A stretch of DNA of 64,000 nt, from NCBI GenBank assembly GCA_030685235.1, contig MU839092.1:432734-496733 (forward strand), read 5' to 3'. Source of the stretch: Copromyces sp. CBS 386.78. Lineage: Eukaryota > Ascomycota > Sordariomycetes > Sordariales > Sordariaceae. This document shows, one piece after another, positions 1 to 11,444 of this stretch. Within the stretch, counting starts at the first letter, position 1. Every line of letters begins with the position of its first letter. Under the pieces are notes generated by a model, which was not told the DNA's origin, ran no database searches, and saw only the letters and a program-made list of their open reading frames with translations. The position numbers were made by a program, and so were the translations under genes.

Positions 1-512
1 CTCCTCTTTTTTTTACTGCGTTTGGTTTTTATTTTCTAGCTCTTGTGGTGTTTTATTCCAAAATTTTTTGATACGCACCCCCCCCCCCCCCCCCCCAACC
101 ACCACCACCCAAAAAAAAAAAAAAGCCGACGATTTCCATTATCAACAGCGACGGTCGTTTCGGCGGTCAAGGGTCGATAGTCATCTTTTGAATTTTCATT
201 TTCCGCAAGATTCCACAGAGGAGCCCGCTTTTGAGGACCGATTACATTATCAAAAACCCAATTACGAGGATCCTTGGAGAGGGGCTCGAGGGGTTCATCG
301 TGGAAGTGTCAGTTCATTGACGAGGTGTCGTGGGTGAGGAAGCGAGGGAAGAGGACGTCGGTGCGGTGCTGCAGTGTTGCACTGCATTGGTTATTCAGTG
401 CTTTTGGGACAGTGTCGGACAGTGTTGCACTGGCGGTGGACTTTTTTCTTTTCTCGGGGCTTCTTCCTCATTCTGATAGGCCTGTGCCGAACGGCCTAGA
501 TTAGCGCCGTCG
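1..512. other. left flank of the copia insertion, no gene recognised
   Basis: This stretch has normal GC content. It carries a run of about 19 C (near 78-96) followed by a run of about 14 A (near 111-124). Two short open frames overlap here, but neither shows a recognisable domain and their composition is not convincingly coding. Since the retrotransposon interrupts the sequence between 512 and 6428, this DNA was probably continuous with the region now upstream of the Zn2Cys6 gene and may be its former distal promoter. That is inference. Confidence 0.4.
508..512 (+). repeat. target site duplication CGTCG (left copy)
   Basis: CGTCG directly precedes the 5' LTR and is repeated directly after the 3' LTR at 6428-6432. 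A 5-bp direct repeat is the normal footprint of copia integrase and fixes both element ends. Confidence 0.85.
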
Positions 513-678
513 TATCAGAAATGAGGATGCACAGGGGTAGTGCTTATGTAACTTAGCGGGTCTAGTATGTTGCATTAACTAGATTTTCTGTGAGGGATTT
601 TTGGGTATACGAAACTCAATACAATATATAGTCTTCTCTCTACTTCCAGAATACCCCTACACGTACTTATATTCTACA
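513..678 (+). repeat. 5' LTR of copia element (166 bp)
   Basis: This block aligns without gaps to 6262-6427. It starts TATCAG, read as a RIP-altered TGTCAG, and ends TCTACA, so the usual TG...CA termini can be inferred. About two dozen positions differ from the 3' copy and all are transitions. Here the outer (left) part retains C and G, while the inner (right) part is changed to T and A. Confidence 0.9.
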
Positions 679-2799
679 ATTAAGAGTTTTATACGTATTA
701 TTACCAATTATAATAAATTAAATAAAATATAATATATAGTAAATATCGAAAAATAACGATAATATCTCTCAACCAAAATCTTATTAAAATAGGCGAAACT
801 ATTTTATTTAAAACTAAAAATTAATTCCTCTAAGAAAAGGGCTTCAAATCGAAGGCAATAAGTTTCAATTTATAGAAATATATTACCAATAATAGTACTA
901 AAGAGGATTAGCCTACGGAACCGGAAAAGCCGGAGATCTCTAAATTCTAGGAGATCCCAGGAGCCCTAGCCCCGGGAATTAGAACCGGACTAATTATAAA
1001 TAATTAATTTTAGCGGAATATTCTAGAATTTACCGAAAATTCCCCGGCTACTAATACCTAAGCCTCCTAAACGGTTAAAAGGGCTACGGCTCCCCCGCCT
1101 ACGGCCCTAGTCCCGGCCGGGCCGCCCGCCTCCTACGTAGCCTAAAAACTAGGCTTTATTATAGAATAAGATTACCGTAACTACTAATTAACCTTTATAA
1201 AATACCGCTATAAAAAGAAGGATTAGAATAAATTCTTTAAAAAAACCTTTACCCTAAAGGAATAAATAATTAAATACGTAGTAAAATATTACTAATTAAT
1301 TTACTTCTTAAAACCGGCTACCCTAATTATTTAATATAATAAATTCTATTAAATTATTAAATATAATAAGGAAAAGGTTAGAAATAATATTAAAGTTAAA
1401 TATTTCGTTAAGATTTCGATTATTATTTACTTTAAGAACTAATTTAACTAACTATTAAAATAAGAATAAATTATAATTATTAGCGAATTTTTTAAAATTA
1501 ATAAATATATTAAATAAAATAATTAAATATTTAACTTCCTTAAAGTAATAAATAGACTTCTTAACTCCCTTTTTATTTATTAAATTACTATATATCGTAT
1601 AAATTTAAATAGTAAAATCTATACGTATTAAAAAGCGTCCCGGAAATTTAAACAAATTATTACTAATATATTTCTATAAAGTAAAAATCGCTTTTAAATT
1701 TTAAAAGGTAGTACGTTCGGTATTAGAACTATTTTCGCCGAAGAAATTAGAGGGGACGCCTATCCTAATAATTCCCAAAAGTAAAATAATAATAAAAGAC
1801 TGTTTAGCGCCTCTTATAATTAGGGAAGAAAGCAGACGAAGAGGGCTTATTTTATTTACGAACGTATAAGTTATAATTTAGAGAATTATTAGTATATTAA
1901 TTAATTTATAGCCCTTAATTAATAGCGGGAATTCCCCTTCTTTATAAACTGCGTTAGGGAAAACTATTCGAAAGATTATAAATTCGCTTAGCGAATAAAG
2001 GAAATTCGAATAAAGACTTTAAGTAAGGAAGTAGCGGGAATTACCTTCGACGAAAGTGCTAATAATATTTAATTAAAAGGTTGGCGTATTAATAGTACTA
2101 ATTGTGAAGCGAGTTTCTTAGTATTAAAACCTTAATATAAGGGGCTTAAATACCTATTAAAAAATTTAGGGATTCTTAATTTAAATATAATAATCTATAT
2201 TTTTAATAAAACTAGCCGTTTTAAAAGCCTTATAAAAGTGGTAAAAGGAAATTATATTTAGGCGGGAAATAAATCTATTATAATCGAAGGGTACAGAATA
2301 ATCTACTTAATTATAAATAATAATAAAAGTTACCCTATAAGTCTTAAATTCGATGACGTTATATTTATATTAAAGATAGTTTGTAACTTTATTTCCCTAA
2401 GAAAATTATTAAAAAGAGGATTCTATTAGAATTAAATTATTAAACCCGGTTATTTATATTTCCGTTTAAATAATTCCTTCGTTTACAATCTCTCTTTAAA
2501 ATTTAAATAGTTTATATTAGAATACGTCCCCTTCGAAATACGTATTAATTAATTTTCTTTTTATATACGATTTTATTAATTTACTAATAAAATTGCTAAA
2601 AAACCTTAAGAAGGTAATACCTTATATTAATACCTTCGGTTTAGCTACCTTAATTTAAAAATATTAATTTAATTAATTAATTAGGAATATAGAGTCTATT
2701 TAAAGGGCCTAAATTTAATTTATTATAATTCTTATATAATAGCGAAATTAAAGTATTAAATACGAAAGGAAGTCTATGACGTATTAGAAGGCCTAAAAA

Positions 2800-3310
2800 T
2801 AAAATTTGCAATCGATTTCTTCGATTATCCGGCTATAAAAGCCGGCGGGGGAACTATTTCTAACCTAATAATCGTTATAAATTGTTAGTCCGGGTACATA
2901 TAATTATATTACCTATTTAACCGGTTAACGAATTTAATTATTACCGTACTTATATTATTATTTAATAGTTTAGAATTATACTATTAAATTAAGGTAAAAA
3001 TAATCGAATATAATAATAAGATTATAATATCGAAACCCCGTATCGTTACCTTCCTCTCCTAAAGAGGAATAATTATTAAGCCTTCGGCTCCTTATTTATA
3101 GGTTTAGAATAGCGGCGCCGAACGTTCGGGGAATATAATTAAAGAAAAGGCGGTAATAATAATAAATAATATTTATTTACTTTAAGAATTTTAAAGAAAG
3201 ACTACGATAGTAGTAGCCTACTTTATAAATAGAATCCTACGAAGGGAATTCAACTGGAAATCCCTAGAAGAACGCTTAATAACGTATATAATAAACCGAA
3301 ACGGCGGGTA
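2800..3310 (+). pseudogene. copia integrase core relic
   Basis: Reading through stop codons, the frame gives a start like IDFFDYP near 2810, then SGY, then SAPY and QNGGAERSG near 3090-3130, followed by an EKA-like motif. This is the catalytic D-D-E region and conserved downstream block of Ty1/copia integrases, which insert the cDNA into the genome. Several Trp/Gln codons have become TAG/TAA by transition. It is a fossil with no intact frame. Confidence 0.8.
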
Positions 3311-4479
3311 GTAATGGGTAATACCTAAACTAGCCTACTTGAAGGTATATAGGTATAAAGTTTTCGTACTTACAATCAATATACTATGTAGTTAAAAGAG
3401 GACCTAGAAGCTAAAACGACGCACTTAGGTTAAATATTTAGTAGGCTATTAGTTAACTAATATTTACCGTATTTAAAATCCGTATACTAATAAAGTAATT
3501 ACTATATAAGATATTATATTTAATAAAGATGAGGTCTTTACAAATAATATTCAAACCCTCTATAATACCTTTAATATATCCCTCGAAGAATTGGCCGTAC
3601 AATTAAATAATTTCTATTAATTAAATATTAATATTTCCGAACCTCTCTTTATTAAATAAGCGGAAAACGAAAATAACGAGGATGAAGGTCCCGTAATTAA
3701 ATCTATACTAATTGTTATTAACGCCGTTAACCTACCTTTAACTAATCCGATCGAATTTATACTTATTTAAAAGTAAGAGGAGGTACTAGAGTCGTATAAC
3801 AATTAATAGGATATAATATTAAATAAGGAGGAGGAAGTTAGAATTATATATTTATTTCCTTTAAAAAGTTTAATATCGTTTTTTATTAACGGGTTAAATA
3901 CTTCCTAACTATGAAAGAATTAACCGATTTACAATTAATATTTCGGATAAGTAGGAGGTTTCTTAATTATATTTTCCTACTTTAATATAATTATCTTTGA
4001 AAGTAACCCTATTTCGAAAGGAAGGTTAAATTAATTATATTTTATAGAATTTAGGGTAGAAATACTAGAAGAGGAATTTTTATTAGATTTAAAATTAACC
4101 TGTAATAAAATTAATTACTTCGATATAATATATATATTAATTATATTTTAATAATAAAATTTTCTTTTTCCCTTTAAATTGTATAAAGAGTTATATTATT
4201 ATCCCTTTTATACTATTTTTCATTAAGCAGAATAAAAGTATATAATTAATTACGAAAAGAAAAAATTATAAATATAAATCGATAAAAACGAGTAGAAAAT
4301 TAATAATAAGGTCCCTTTTAACTCTATATAAATATATATATATAAATTTAATATAGAAAGATTCTTCCTAAAGTATAAAGTTTATTTAATTATATAAAGA
4401 GATTAATAGGAATATAATAGTGTATATAATACGTACGTAACTACCTTTATAATCCGCTCTTTACGGATTATAATAATTA

Positions 4480-4860
4480 TTATAGCTTACTTCGATTTTA
4501 AATTTAAGTAGTATAATACTATTAATACCTTCGTTAATACGTATTTTAATAAATTTATTTATATACAAGCGCCCTAAGGATATAAACGGAAAGGAAAGAT
4601 ATTAAAGTTATTAAGAGTTTTCTATAGTTTATATAAATCCCCTTTATTATAGTAGAAGGAATTTACTAGAACCCTCTTAAAAGTTAGCCTTTCAACTATC
4701 CTTATAGAGCCGTATATTTATATTTACCGTAATATAATAATCTTCTTCTATATCGACAATATTATTATCGCTTATAAAGGAGAATACTTCAATTTAATTA
4801 ACTAAATCGTCGCTATATTTAAGGACTACTACTAGTTTATAGGTAGTTATAATCTTTAAT
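4480..4860 (+). pseudogene. copia reverse transcriptase relic
   Basis: The frame reads QYDTINAFVNA near 4510, then an APxGYKRKGK block near 4567, then LLRxLYxLYKSPLLW-like residues, and FFYIDNIIIA near 4743-4773. The last is the YVDD active-site box with one Asp changed to Asn by a G-to-A transition, so the catalytic site is destroyed in addition to the stop codons. The order and spacing match Ty1/copia reverse transcriptases. Confidence 0.85.
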
Positions 4861-5439
4861 AATTCTTTAGTATTAAAATTCTTCGAAATAAATTAAAATA
4901 ATTAATCTAATTATTTTAACGACAATATATTTTAAAAATTATAGAGAGCTTCGTATAGAATAGGAAAGCTTTTAATACTCTTATAATATAAGAAGAATTA
5001 ATACCTTCTATAGAAATAGCCCCCTAATACTTAATTAAGCGGTACTAGAAGGCTATTAGCGAATTTCTCTACTTAATAATTATTACCTAGTTAAATTTAT
5101 TGTTTATAATTTCCCGGTTAATTTATTTCTTTACCAACCTTAGTCCCCCTTACTACTGTGCTACCGATTAACTTAAAGCTTTTATTAGAAATACCGTAAA
5201 TTACACTTTATAATTGGGGGGTAAATATAGTTTCGACGTACTAATAAATTCGTCCTTCGCTAATAATATATTTAATTATAAGAGCTTTCAAAGGTTTGCA
5301 ATAGAATTATTTAGAAATATAATAAATTAGCGAATTAATAAGTAAAATATAGTTATAATTTCTATTATTAAAGTAGAATTATTATCCCTCTCCTAAAGAG
5401 TAAAAGAAAATATATAAGTAAAGTGCCTCCTTTAAACTC

Positions 5440-5700
5440 TTATAATAAAGTTTAAATTCGATATTATCCCCTTAAAATATAATAATAAGTAAACGACCTA
5501 CTTTATTATAAAAGAGAATGCCAAATTCTAGACCAAGTTTAAATATATTAATATTTATAACTATTAATTTAAGGAAGGGTAGTAGCGGGGTTTCTTCGAA
5601 ATTTACTACGTACCTATTAAAGAAATAGTCGCCGACGGTTTAACGAAGGCACTACTAATTAATAAGTATAGGGAATTTATAAACCAATTAAATCTTTAAG
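5440..5700 (+). pseudogene. copia RNase H relic and C-terminus
   Basis: A frame beginning DNKQTTYFIIKENA near 5480 runs through KYINIYNYW to ADGLTKAL near 5630-5660. These are the conserved RNase H stretch and final motif of copia polyproteins. Stops interrupt the frame. After roughly 5790 no further coding signal is seen before the 3' LTR. Confidence 0.8.
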
Positions 5701-5945
5701 ATATTAAAGTAGTAAAGGAGGAATTAAATAAGCCGTTACTTAAGGTAGAGGCGAACCACTTAATTATAAGGATTTACAAAGAAGATTAAAAGGAATAAAT
5801 TCTATTAAAGTAATAAAAAGGAAGGAAACGGTAATTATAAGTATAAATTGCCTACTTATATAATATAATAGAAATAACCTCTATAAAATAAGAAGGTCTT
5901 ATATAATACGTAATCTATATAAGGAGGAAAAAAGAATAAAAATAT

Positions 5946-6092
5946 TAATCCTAGTAGGGTTCGAATCTACAACCTTTAAAGATAGTCTATAGGCTACTAA
6001 TAATATTAATAAATATATTATAAAGTATATTTAAACGATAAGAATAATCTAAGATTTAACCTTAATACTTTAACTATTGAACTATAGGACCC
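5946..6092 (-). other. RIP-altered tRNA-like sequence (SINE or tRNA fossil) inside the copia element
   Basis: On the minus strand the segment starts GGGTCCT and has an A-box-like TAGTTCAATAGTTAAAGTAT, readable as a RIP-altered TAGCTCAATGGTTAGAG form. It has an anticodon-like arm (TTAAG, loop GTTAAAT, CTTAG) and a T-arm GTAGA-TTCGAAC-CCTAC that pairs fully if the A was G. It ends AGGATTA, which pairs with the start if two T were C. At 147 nt it is too long for a plain tRNA, so it is either an intron-containing tRNA fossil or a tRNA-derived SINE. It lies between the RNase H end and the 3' LTR. Confidence 0.45.
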
Positions 6093-6261
6093 GGGTCGTT
6101 ATTAGAAATTAATATTATCGACCTTCCTTATAAAGGGGAATTAATAGTGGGTAATACTTTTAAAGGCGACCGTTAAGGGAAATACGAAAAAGGGACTAAA
6201 ATTGTAAATAGCTTTATATACCAGCTTTCTAAGCACCCTACCTAATATAACTAGGGGGGTA

Positions 6262-6427
6262 TATTAAAAATAAGGATATATAGGGGTAGTACTTATATAA
6301 TTTAGCGGGTCTGGTGTATTGCATTAACCAGATTTTCTGTGAGGGATTTCTAGGCACACGAAACTCAACACAATATACAGTCTTCTCCCTACTTCCAGAA
6401 TACCCCTGCACGTGCTCATATTCTACA
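6262..6427 (+). repeat. 3' LTR of copia element (166 bp)
   Basis: This is the gap-free partner of 513-678. In this copy the inner (left) part is RIP-changed and the outer (right) part keeps its C and G, the mirror image of the 5' LTR. It ends TCTACA immediately before the duplicated CGTCG. Confidence 0.9.
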
Positions 6428-6432
6428 CGTCG
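6428..6432 (+). repeat. target site duplication CGTCG (right copy)
   Basis: Direct repeat of 508-512, which fixes the right boundary of the retrotransposon. Confidence 0.85.
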
Positions 6433-7112
6433 CTCTGTTCCCCAGAGACTGGACCTTGCGAACCTCTTCTCACTCTTTTTGTTACGATTGCACTGCATCA
6501 ACACAACGGAGGAACTCCCAAGACTCGGCATTCGTTTCATTGCAGTTCATCATTGTGGTTGATTGATTCCGTCCATCCCACAAGATCGACCACTCACACA
6601 GGGACCAGGCACGAGGGCACTTTGCGGACTGCACTGCACGAACTCTGTCTGGCCACTGGTGGACGGGATTGACGGGGACTGTCCGCTCGCTTACTCCACC
6701 CCGCAAAAAGAAGAGGAAGAAGGTCCACTCGTGCACTTTTGACGTTTTGCACGTCCATTGGCGACCCCGACACGACGGCATTGGGATTCCAGCATCTGCA
6801 ACAAAAAACCGATTGGGTTGGAGATCCTTCGGTTGGAGTTATTGGGAAAGATCGATTGGAGACAGCGAGAGGGGCAATAGCACCTGGCAAGATCCGCTGC
6901 TTTCCTTTCTAACAAACCACTCTTATCGCCGCCTGCCCATCTCGTCGCCCTTCGGCTCTTTTATCCTACCAAGACCTGCCTCTCCAGTCTTCAACCACCA
7001 CAAACCGCTGCAAACCGCCGACCCAGGGGCCTACCTGGACCCGACAGCCCGACACAACCATCATCACCACTGCCGGCCTCGGGTCGCATTGAGTCCATTG
7101 CTGCCCCTAACC
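6433..7112 (+). promoter_or_regulatory. promoter and 5' leader of the Zn2Cys6 gene
   Basis: GC content returns to normal immediately after the LTR duplication. The reading frame of the downstream gene stays open back to about 6669 but contains no ATG before 7113, so this part is taken as 5' leader and promoter. The proximal 681 bp remain attached to the gene; anything further upstream has been moved 5.9 kb away by the retrotransposon. Confidence 0.5.
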
Positions 7113-10100
7113 ATGGCCCAGTACGCCGCCTCGGCCGCTCAACTACAAGCCGCTGCTGCCCATCACTCTCTTTCGCCGCTGTCGCCGTCCGCCTCCGTTT
7201 CCGCCTCGGTCGGAACTGCTCCGCCCCTGACTCCATCCGGCACCGCTCCGGCCGGTACTGCTGCAGCTGCGGGTCCCGCTCCGGCTGTCGCTACGGCCCA
7301 GAGTGGGGCCGGATCTGCTTCCGCCTCCCAACCTCAGAGCGAGCCCCGGTCCCAGTCGCAGTCCGGCGCCGGCGCTTCTGCCTCTGGCGGTGGTCCTTCT
7401 TCTTCTACTGCAGGAACCCAGCACAAGCGGGTTTATCAAGCATGTATTCCCTGTCGCCGTCGCAAGGTCCGGTGTGATCTGGGTTCCGTTGATAACCCCA
7501 GTGATCCGCCATGTGTCCGCTGCCGACGCGAGAGCAAGGAATGCTACTTCAGCGCAACCCGTCGGAAGCGCAAGGTCGACGATGACATGACCGACATCTT
7601 TGATGATCCTGACCAGGACGACTACATCCTTCGCAACGGCAGGAAGCAGCTGCGCAGTGGTGAAAGTCCAGTCATAGCTGCCCCTCTTGATCGTCGGCTC
7701 TACAGCGATGTCCCTCTCACTCCCGGGGGTAGCCGTGGCCGGGCGCAACCGCTGAGGAGACCGGGAGATGGTGGCCCCAGGAGCACCACGAGCACTGGAG
7801 GGGCCCGGAGTACCACCGGCGGCGAGTTTGGCGCCGGTGAAGCCAATACTCCGCTGGAGAACTTTGAGGCCAGAACAGTTATGCGTAGGGAAGTCTACGG
7901 TCCACATGACGCTCTCGACTTGTTGTACAAGGCGGCGACCGACAAGTTAGTTGATACCCGTGATGATCGGTCCCAGAGACTGCCATATGCTGATGTCGCG
8001 CGCTTGCGTAGCCCGATGCATAAGCAGGATGGGGACTCTGCTACCGCCGGGAGCTTTTCGCGGACCAATCTTCATACTGGGCGCCCTGGTCAGGACTCCC
8101 GTCACTCATCTCACCACAATGATCGTCCGGGTCATCACTCCCGTCACGCTTCAAGACAGGAAGTGCCCGCCGAACCTATCGACCCGGAACTCACCAAGCG
8201 TGACATATCGCAGGAGCCGGGTTACAATGAGGCCTTGAAGGCATGGGCGCGCTTTCGGTTCGTGCGGGCTGGATGGTTTACTGCGCAGGAGGCGATTGAT
8301 TACATAGAATAGTAAGTTCTTGCCTTCTGCATGTTGTTCTTGTGCTGAGCTAACGTGACTACCTAGTTACTATGCATATCTTTCACCACTTACCCCTATT
8401 TCGCCTCCTACGTTCCGGAATCCGGCTTCGCACCTCACGTTGTTGACAGAGGAACCGATCTTGACAGTGACGCTCCTTACGATTGCGTCCAGGTACCGCC
8501 GCATGCCGGGAACGGGTGGCCACTGCCGATCACACGCCATTCATGAACAGCTGTGGACATACCTCCGCGGCATGATCGAGCGTGTGGTCTGGGGTCAGGA
8601 GGCATTTGGCGGTGGCTTCTGTGGCTCGGGGGCGGACGAATCGCAGAGTTCTAGCACGGCGCCATGGAGGGGGCTTCGCCGCGGCAGTCTCAGGACATTC
8701 GGCACGATCGAGTCCCTCATGATCCTGACGGAGTGGCATCCACGTGCCCTCCATTTCCCGCCAAGCGAGGCCATCGACGAGCTGCTTTTGCCCTCGTATG
8801 AGAACTCAGCGGATGACGACAACAACCAAAAACCTTCAGCCGGGTTTGGCGGCAGGAGAATAGAGAGCTGGCTGGAGCCTGCCTGGCGAAGTGACCGTAT
8901 GTGCTGGATGCTGCTGAGTACCGCCTTGGGCTTGGCGTACGAGCTCGGAGTCTTTGACGACATCGACGAGCTGCTCGCAACCGGGTCCATAACTCGGCCG
9001 GAATACGAGGATGAGTCGTACCGTCTCAGAGCCCATCGCATCAAGAGACTGCTTTTGATTTATCTGAGCCAGCTTGCTGGCCGACTCAACTGGACAAACA
9101 TGGTCCCTGAGAACATGCGTAACGATCCAATCATGTCACGGAGGCGACCTCACACGGGAGGAGAAGGCACCACTCCGGGAACTAATCCTTCGTCCATGTC
9201 CAATGGGTTTGTGTACATCCCTGACCTCGAGTTAGACGACCAGATTATCCTCTGCTGGGCCGGTGTTAGTAATGTGATGCACATGGGCAACGAGAAGCTC
9301 TTCCGGTCTCGCAACTACACTACCGATATCATCCAGAGCGGGAAGTACATCCAACTCTTGAAGGAGTTCCAGCCTCTGTTGAGGAACTGGTGGAACGACT
9401 TCAACCGATTTGTTCTGCCACCATACATCCGGCACATTCTTACCATCGAGTACGAATACGTTCGGATTTATGTCAACTCGCTTGCTTTACAAGCTGTGGT
9501 TGAGCGTTGTACCAACAACCCCAATGTCGGAGGTGGAGGCTCAGCCAACGGTGGCAGTGTCTCGGGACACTCTGCTCCGCAACTGTCACCACAGACGCAA
9601 AACTACCTCGGCAAGCTGCCGCTCAGTCAACTTGGTGGATTCGGGGCTGAAGACGAGGAGTACGTGAAAGAGGTTGTTAACGGCAGCCGAAACCTGCTTC
9701 GAACCGTCGTCGAGGGTCTCTTACCCAAGGGTTACCTGAAGCATGCCCCCGTGCGGACCTACTTCCGCATTATCAGTGGCGCCATGTTTCTGCTCAAGAC
9801 GTTTGCACTTGGTGCACCCAAATCAGATGTCGAGTTGAGCATCAAGCTGATGGACCAGACGGTAGATGCCCTGAGGCACTGCGTCGTTGACGATGTTCAT
9901 CTGGGAATTCGCTTCGCAGACATGCTTGAAACTCTGACAAGCCGTCTACGCAACCGCTTCATTCACGCCCCGCCGCCGCCCGTGGCCACTACAGATGGCC
10001 GGTCCCCCAACCCGAATCACCACGCGGATGCCATCAACGGCAATGGGTCCATGCCCCATGGAGGGCCAAATCTTTCTTCAGGGGACGTCTGGTCCAAGTT

Positions 10101-10608
10101 GTCTGCTAACAATCTCGGTGAGTTTTCCTGGCTCACCCTCCTCCAGTTATCATCCAGAACTCGAACTGAACTAACAATACTACCAACAGAACGCTCCCAC
10201 CTCCCAACAAACAACATCTCCGCCACCCCCTGGGACGTCGCAGCCGGCGACTTCCCCTATCCCACCGGTTCAGCATCCATGTTTGGCCCATCCACGCCCG
10301 CCGCCACGTCCAACTTACACGATCACAACAGCAACAGTAATGGACACAACGGCGGAAGCGGCGGTGCTGGTAGCGGCACCGGTGGTGGTTTAGCCGACAG
10401 TATGTTTGAAAACACGGACTGGGCAAACCCCAGCAACGAGATGTGGTACCTCCCCACCGGCCCGGCCTTCTTCCAGAATATTGACAACACGAGCGTGTCG
10501 ATGACAGCGGAGGGTGTGAACGTGGGCGGTGTTGATCTGTTGGACTTTATGGCTATGGACCCGATGGATGGGGCTAGTTTTGTTCTTGATGGGGGGAGGT
10601 ATTCTTGA
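7113..10608 (+). CDS. Zn(II)2Cys6 transcription factor, Aro80/ARCA-like
   Basis: Exons 7113-8311, 8367-10117 and 10190-10608. The first ATG in the open frame is CCATGG at 7113. An Ala/Ser/Gln-rich N-terminus precedes the zinc cluster at about residues 108-147 ([15 protein letters not shown], then [15 protein letters not shown]), with the six cysteines that bind two zinc ions, and a basic KRK tail. The second exon holds a fungal-specific regulator middle region that includes [18 protein letters not shown]. The DLG and DNPxDPPC spacing resembles Aro80-type activators of aromatic amino acid catabolism, but that target is inference. Intron 1 (8312-8366) is GTAAGT...GCTAAC...TAG. Intron 2 (10118-10189) is GTGAGT...CTAAC...CAG, has 72 nt and no stop, so the unspliced frame stays open. 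A full-length copia element lies 681 bp upstream. Confidence 0.85.
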
Positions 10609-11444
10609 GTTCTTGAGTCTTAAGTCGAGTTTTCGGCGGGAGGAGAATCGATCCGTTTGTGGAGCTGATGGGGGACAAAGTACAGGAGGGAGGTATATCA
10701 ATTACTAGGTGGGCAAAGGGCGCTTTAGAAGGGGAGTGGGAAGACACAATACTCCAAGAGCTAATGAGCTGCAGAAGATCGGATGCAACATGAAACGCAA
10801 AAAAGTTATAGGAAGGGAAATACTGCTCTTTGTTAAGGGGAAAAGGGACAGCGCGGTGTTATTTGTTTTTCTTTACACTAGGTAGCGTCAAAATGGGATA
10901 TGGTAGGAAGGAAAGGCATGAGTCATGAGTTGAATGGACTTACGGTACCAAGCTATCAACAATGACTGGAATTGTTTGTGCGCTTGTTAAATTCTAGCGT
11001 GTTGCCGGGTTTCCTCGAACAAGGACACGATAAATCTCGGAGATTGTCTTTTGCCTTAAGTCATGAATACTGACAACTGGGGTAGATAGTCACCAAGTTC
11101 TGGTCTTTCCAAATTGTGAGTTTGTTTCACTACAAGGCCACTTTGTTTTCTCTTGTGTCGGGTATTGGTGAAGTTCCTTGTAACTGTAACATCTCTCGGA
11201 AGACAAACCGAGAGATCTGGTTTCTTTCTTATGCACTAGTTATCCGTCCATTTCCTCCTTATTTATATGTAACCCTTTATCTATCATATCTGTTTATCCC
11301 CAGATCTCTCCCATGACATATCATATACCCATTTATAGTCCATAAATGTACAGTCACGCCATCGCCAAACCAACAGGATCGTCTCTTCGACATCTTACAT
11401 CCGTCACACCTACTGTATACACCACCTCACAGACCCCCATTCGG
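10609..11444. other. convergent intergenic region
   Basis: The 3' ends of the Zn2Cys6 gene (+) and the acetoacetyl-CoA synthetase gene (-) face each other here. The sequence should hold both 3' UTRs. No further gene or RNA is recognised. Confidence 0.5.

Larger units (their letters stand above)
513..6427 (+). mobile_element. complete RIP-inactivated Ty1/copia LTR retrotransposon
   Basis: The element is 5915 bp long with two 166-bp LTRs and CGTCG target duplications. Coding order on the + strand is integrase (about 2800-3300), reverse transcriptase (about 4480-4850), then RNase H (about 5440-5690), which is diagnostic for Ty1/copia and not Ty3. When in-frame TAG/TAA codons are read as mutated Trp/Gln, the copia hallmarks are visible: an integrase core with SAPY and QNGGAERSG, an RT with PxGY, LYGL-like and YxDD-like motifs, and a C-terminal ADGLTKAL. 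The whole interior is extremely AT-rich with stops in every frame, so it cannot be autonomous. A G-run at 6254-6259 just before the 3' LTR looks like the polypurine tract. Confidence 0.92.

Noticed and set aside
7143..7907. 254-codon open frame on the minus strand
   Set aside because: Antisense of the Zn2Cys6 regulator's N-terminal half; no domain.
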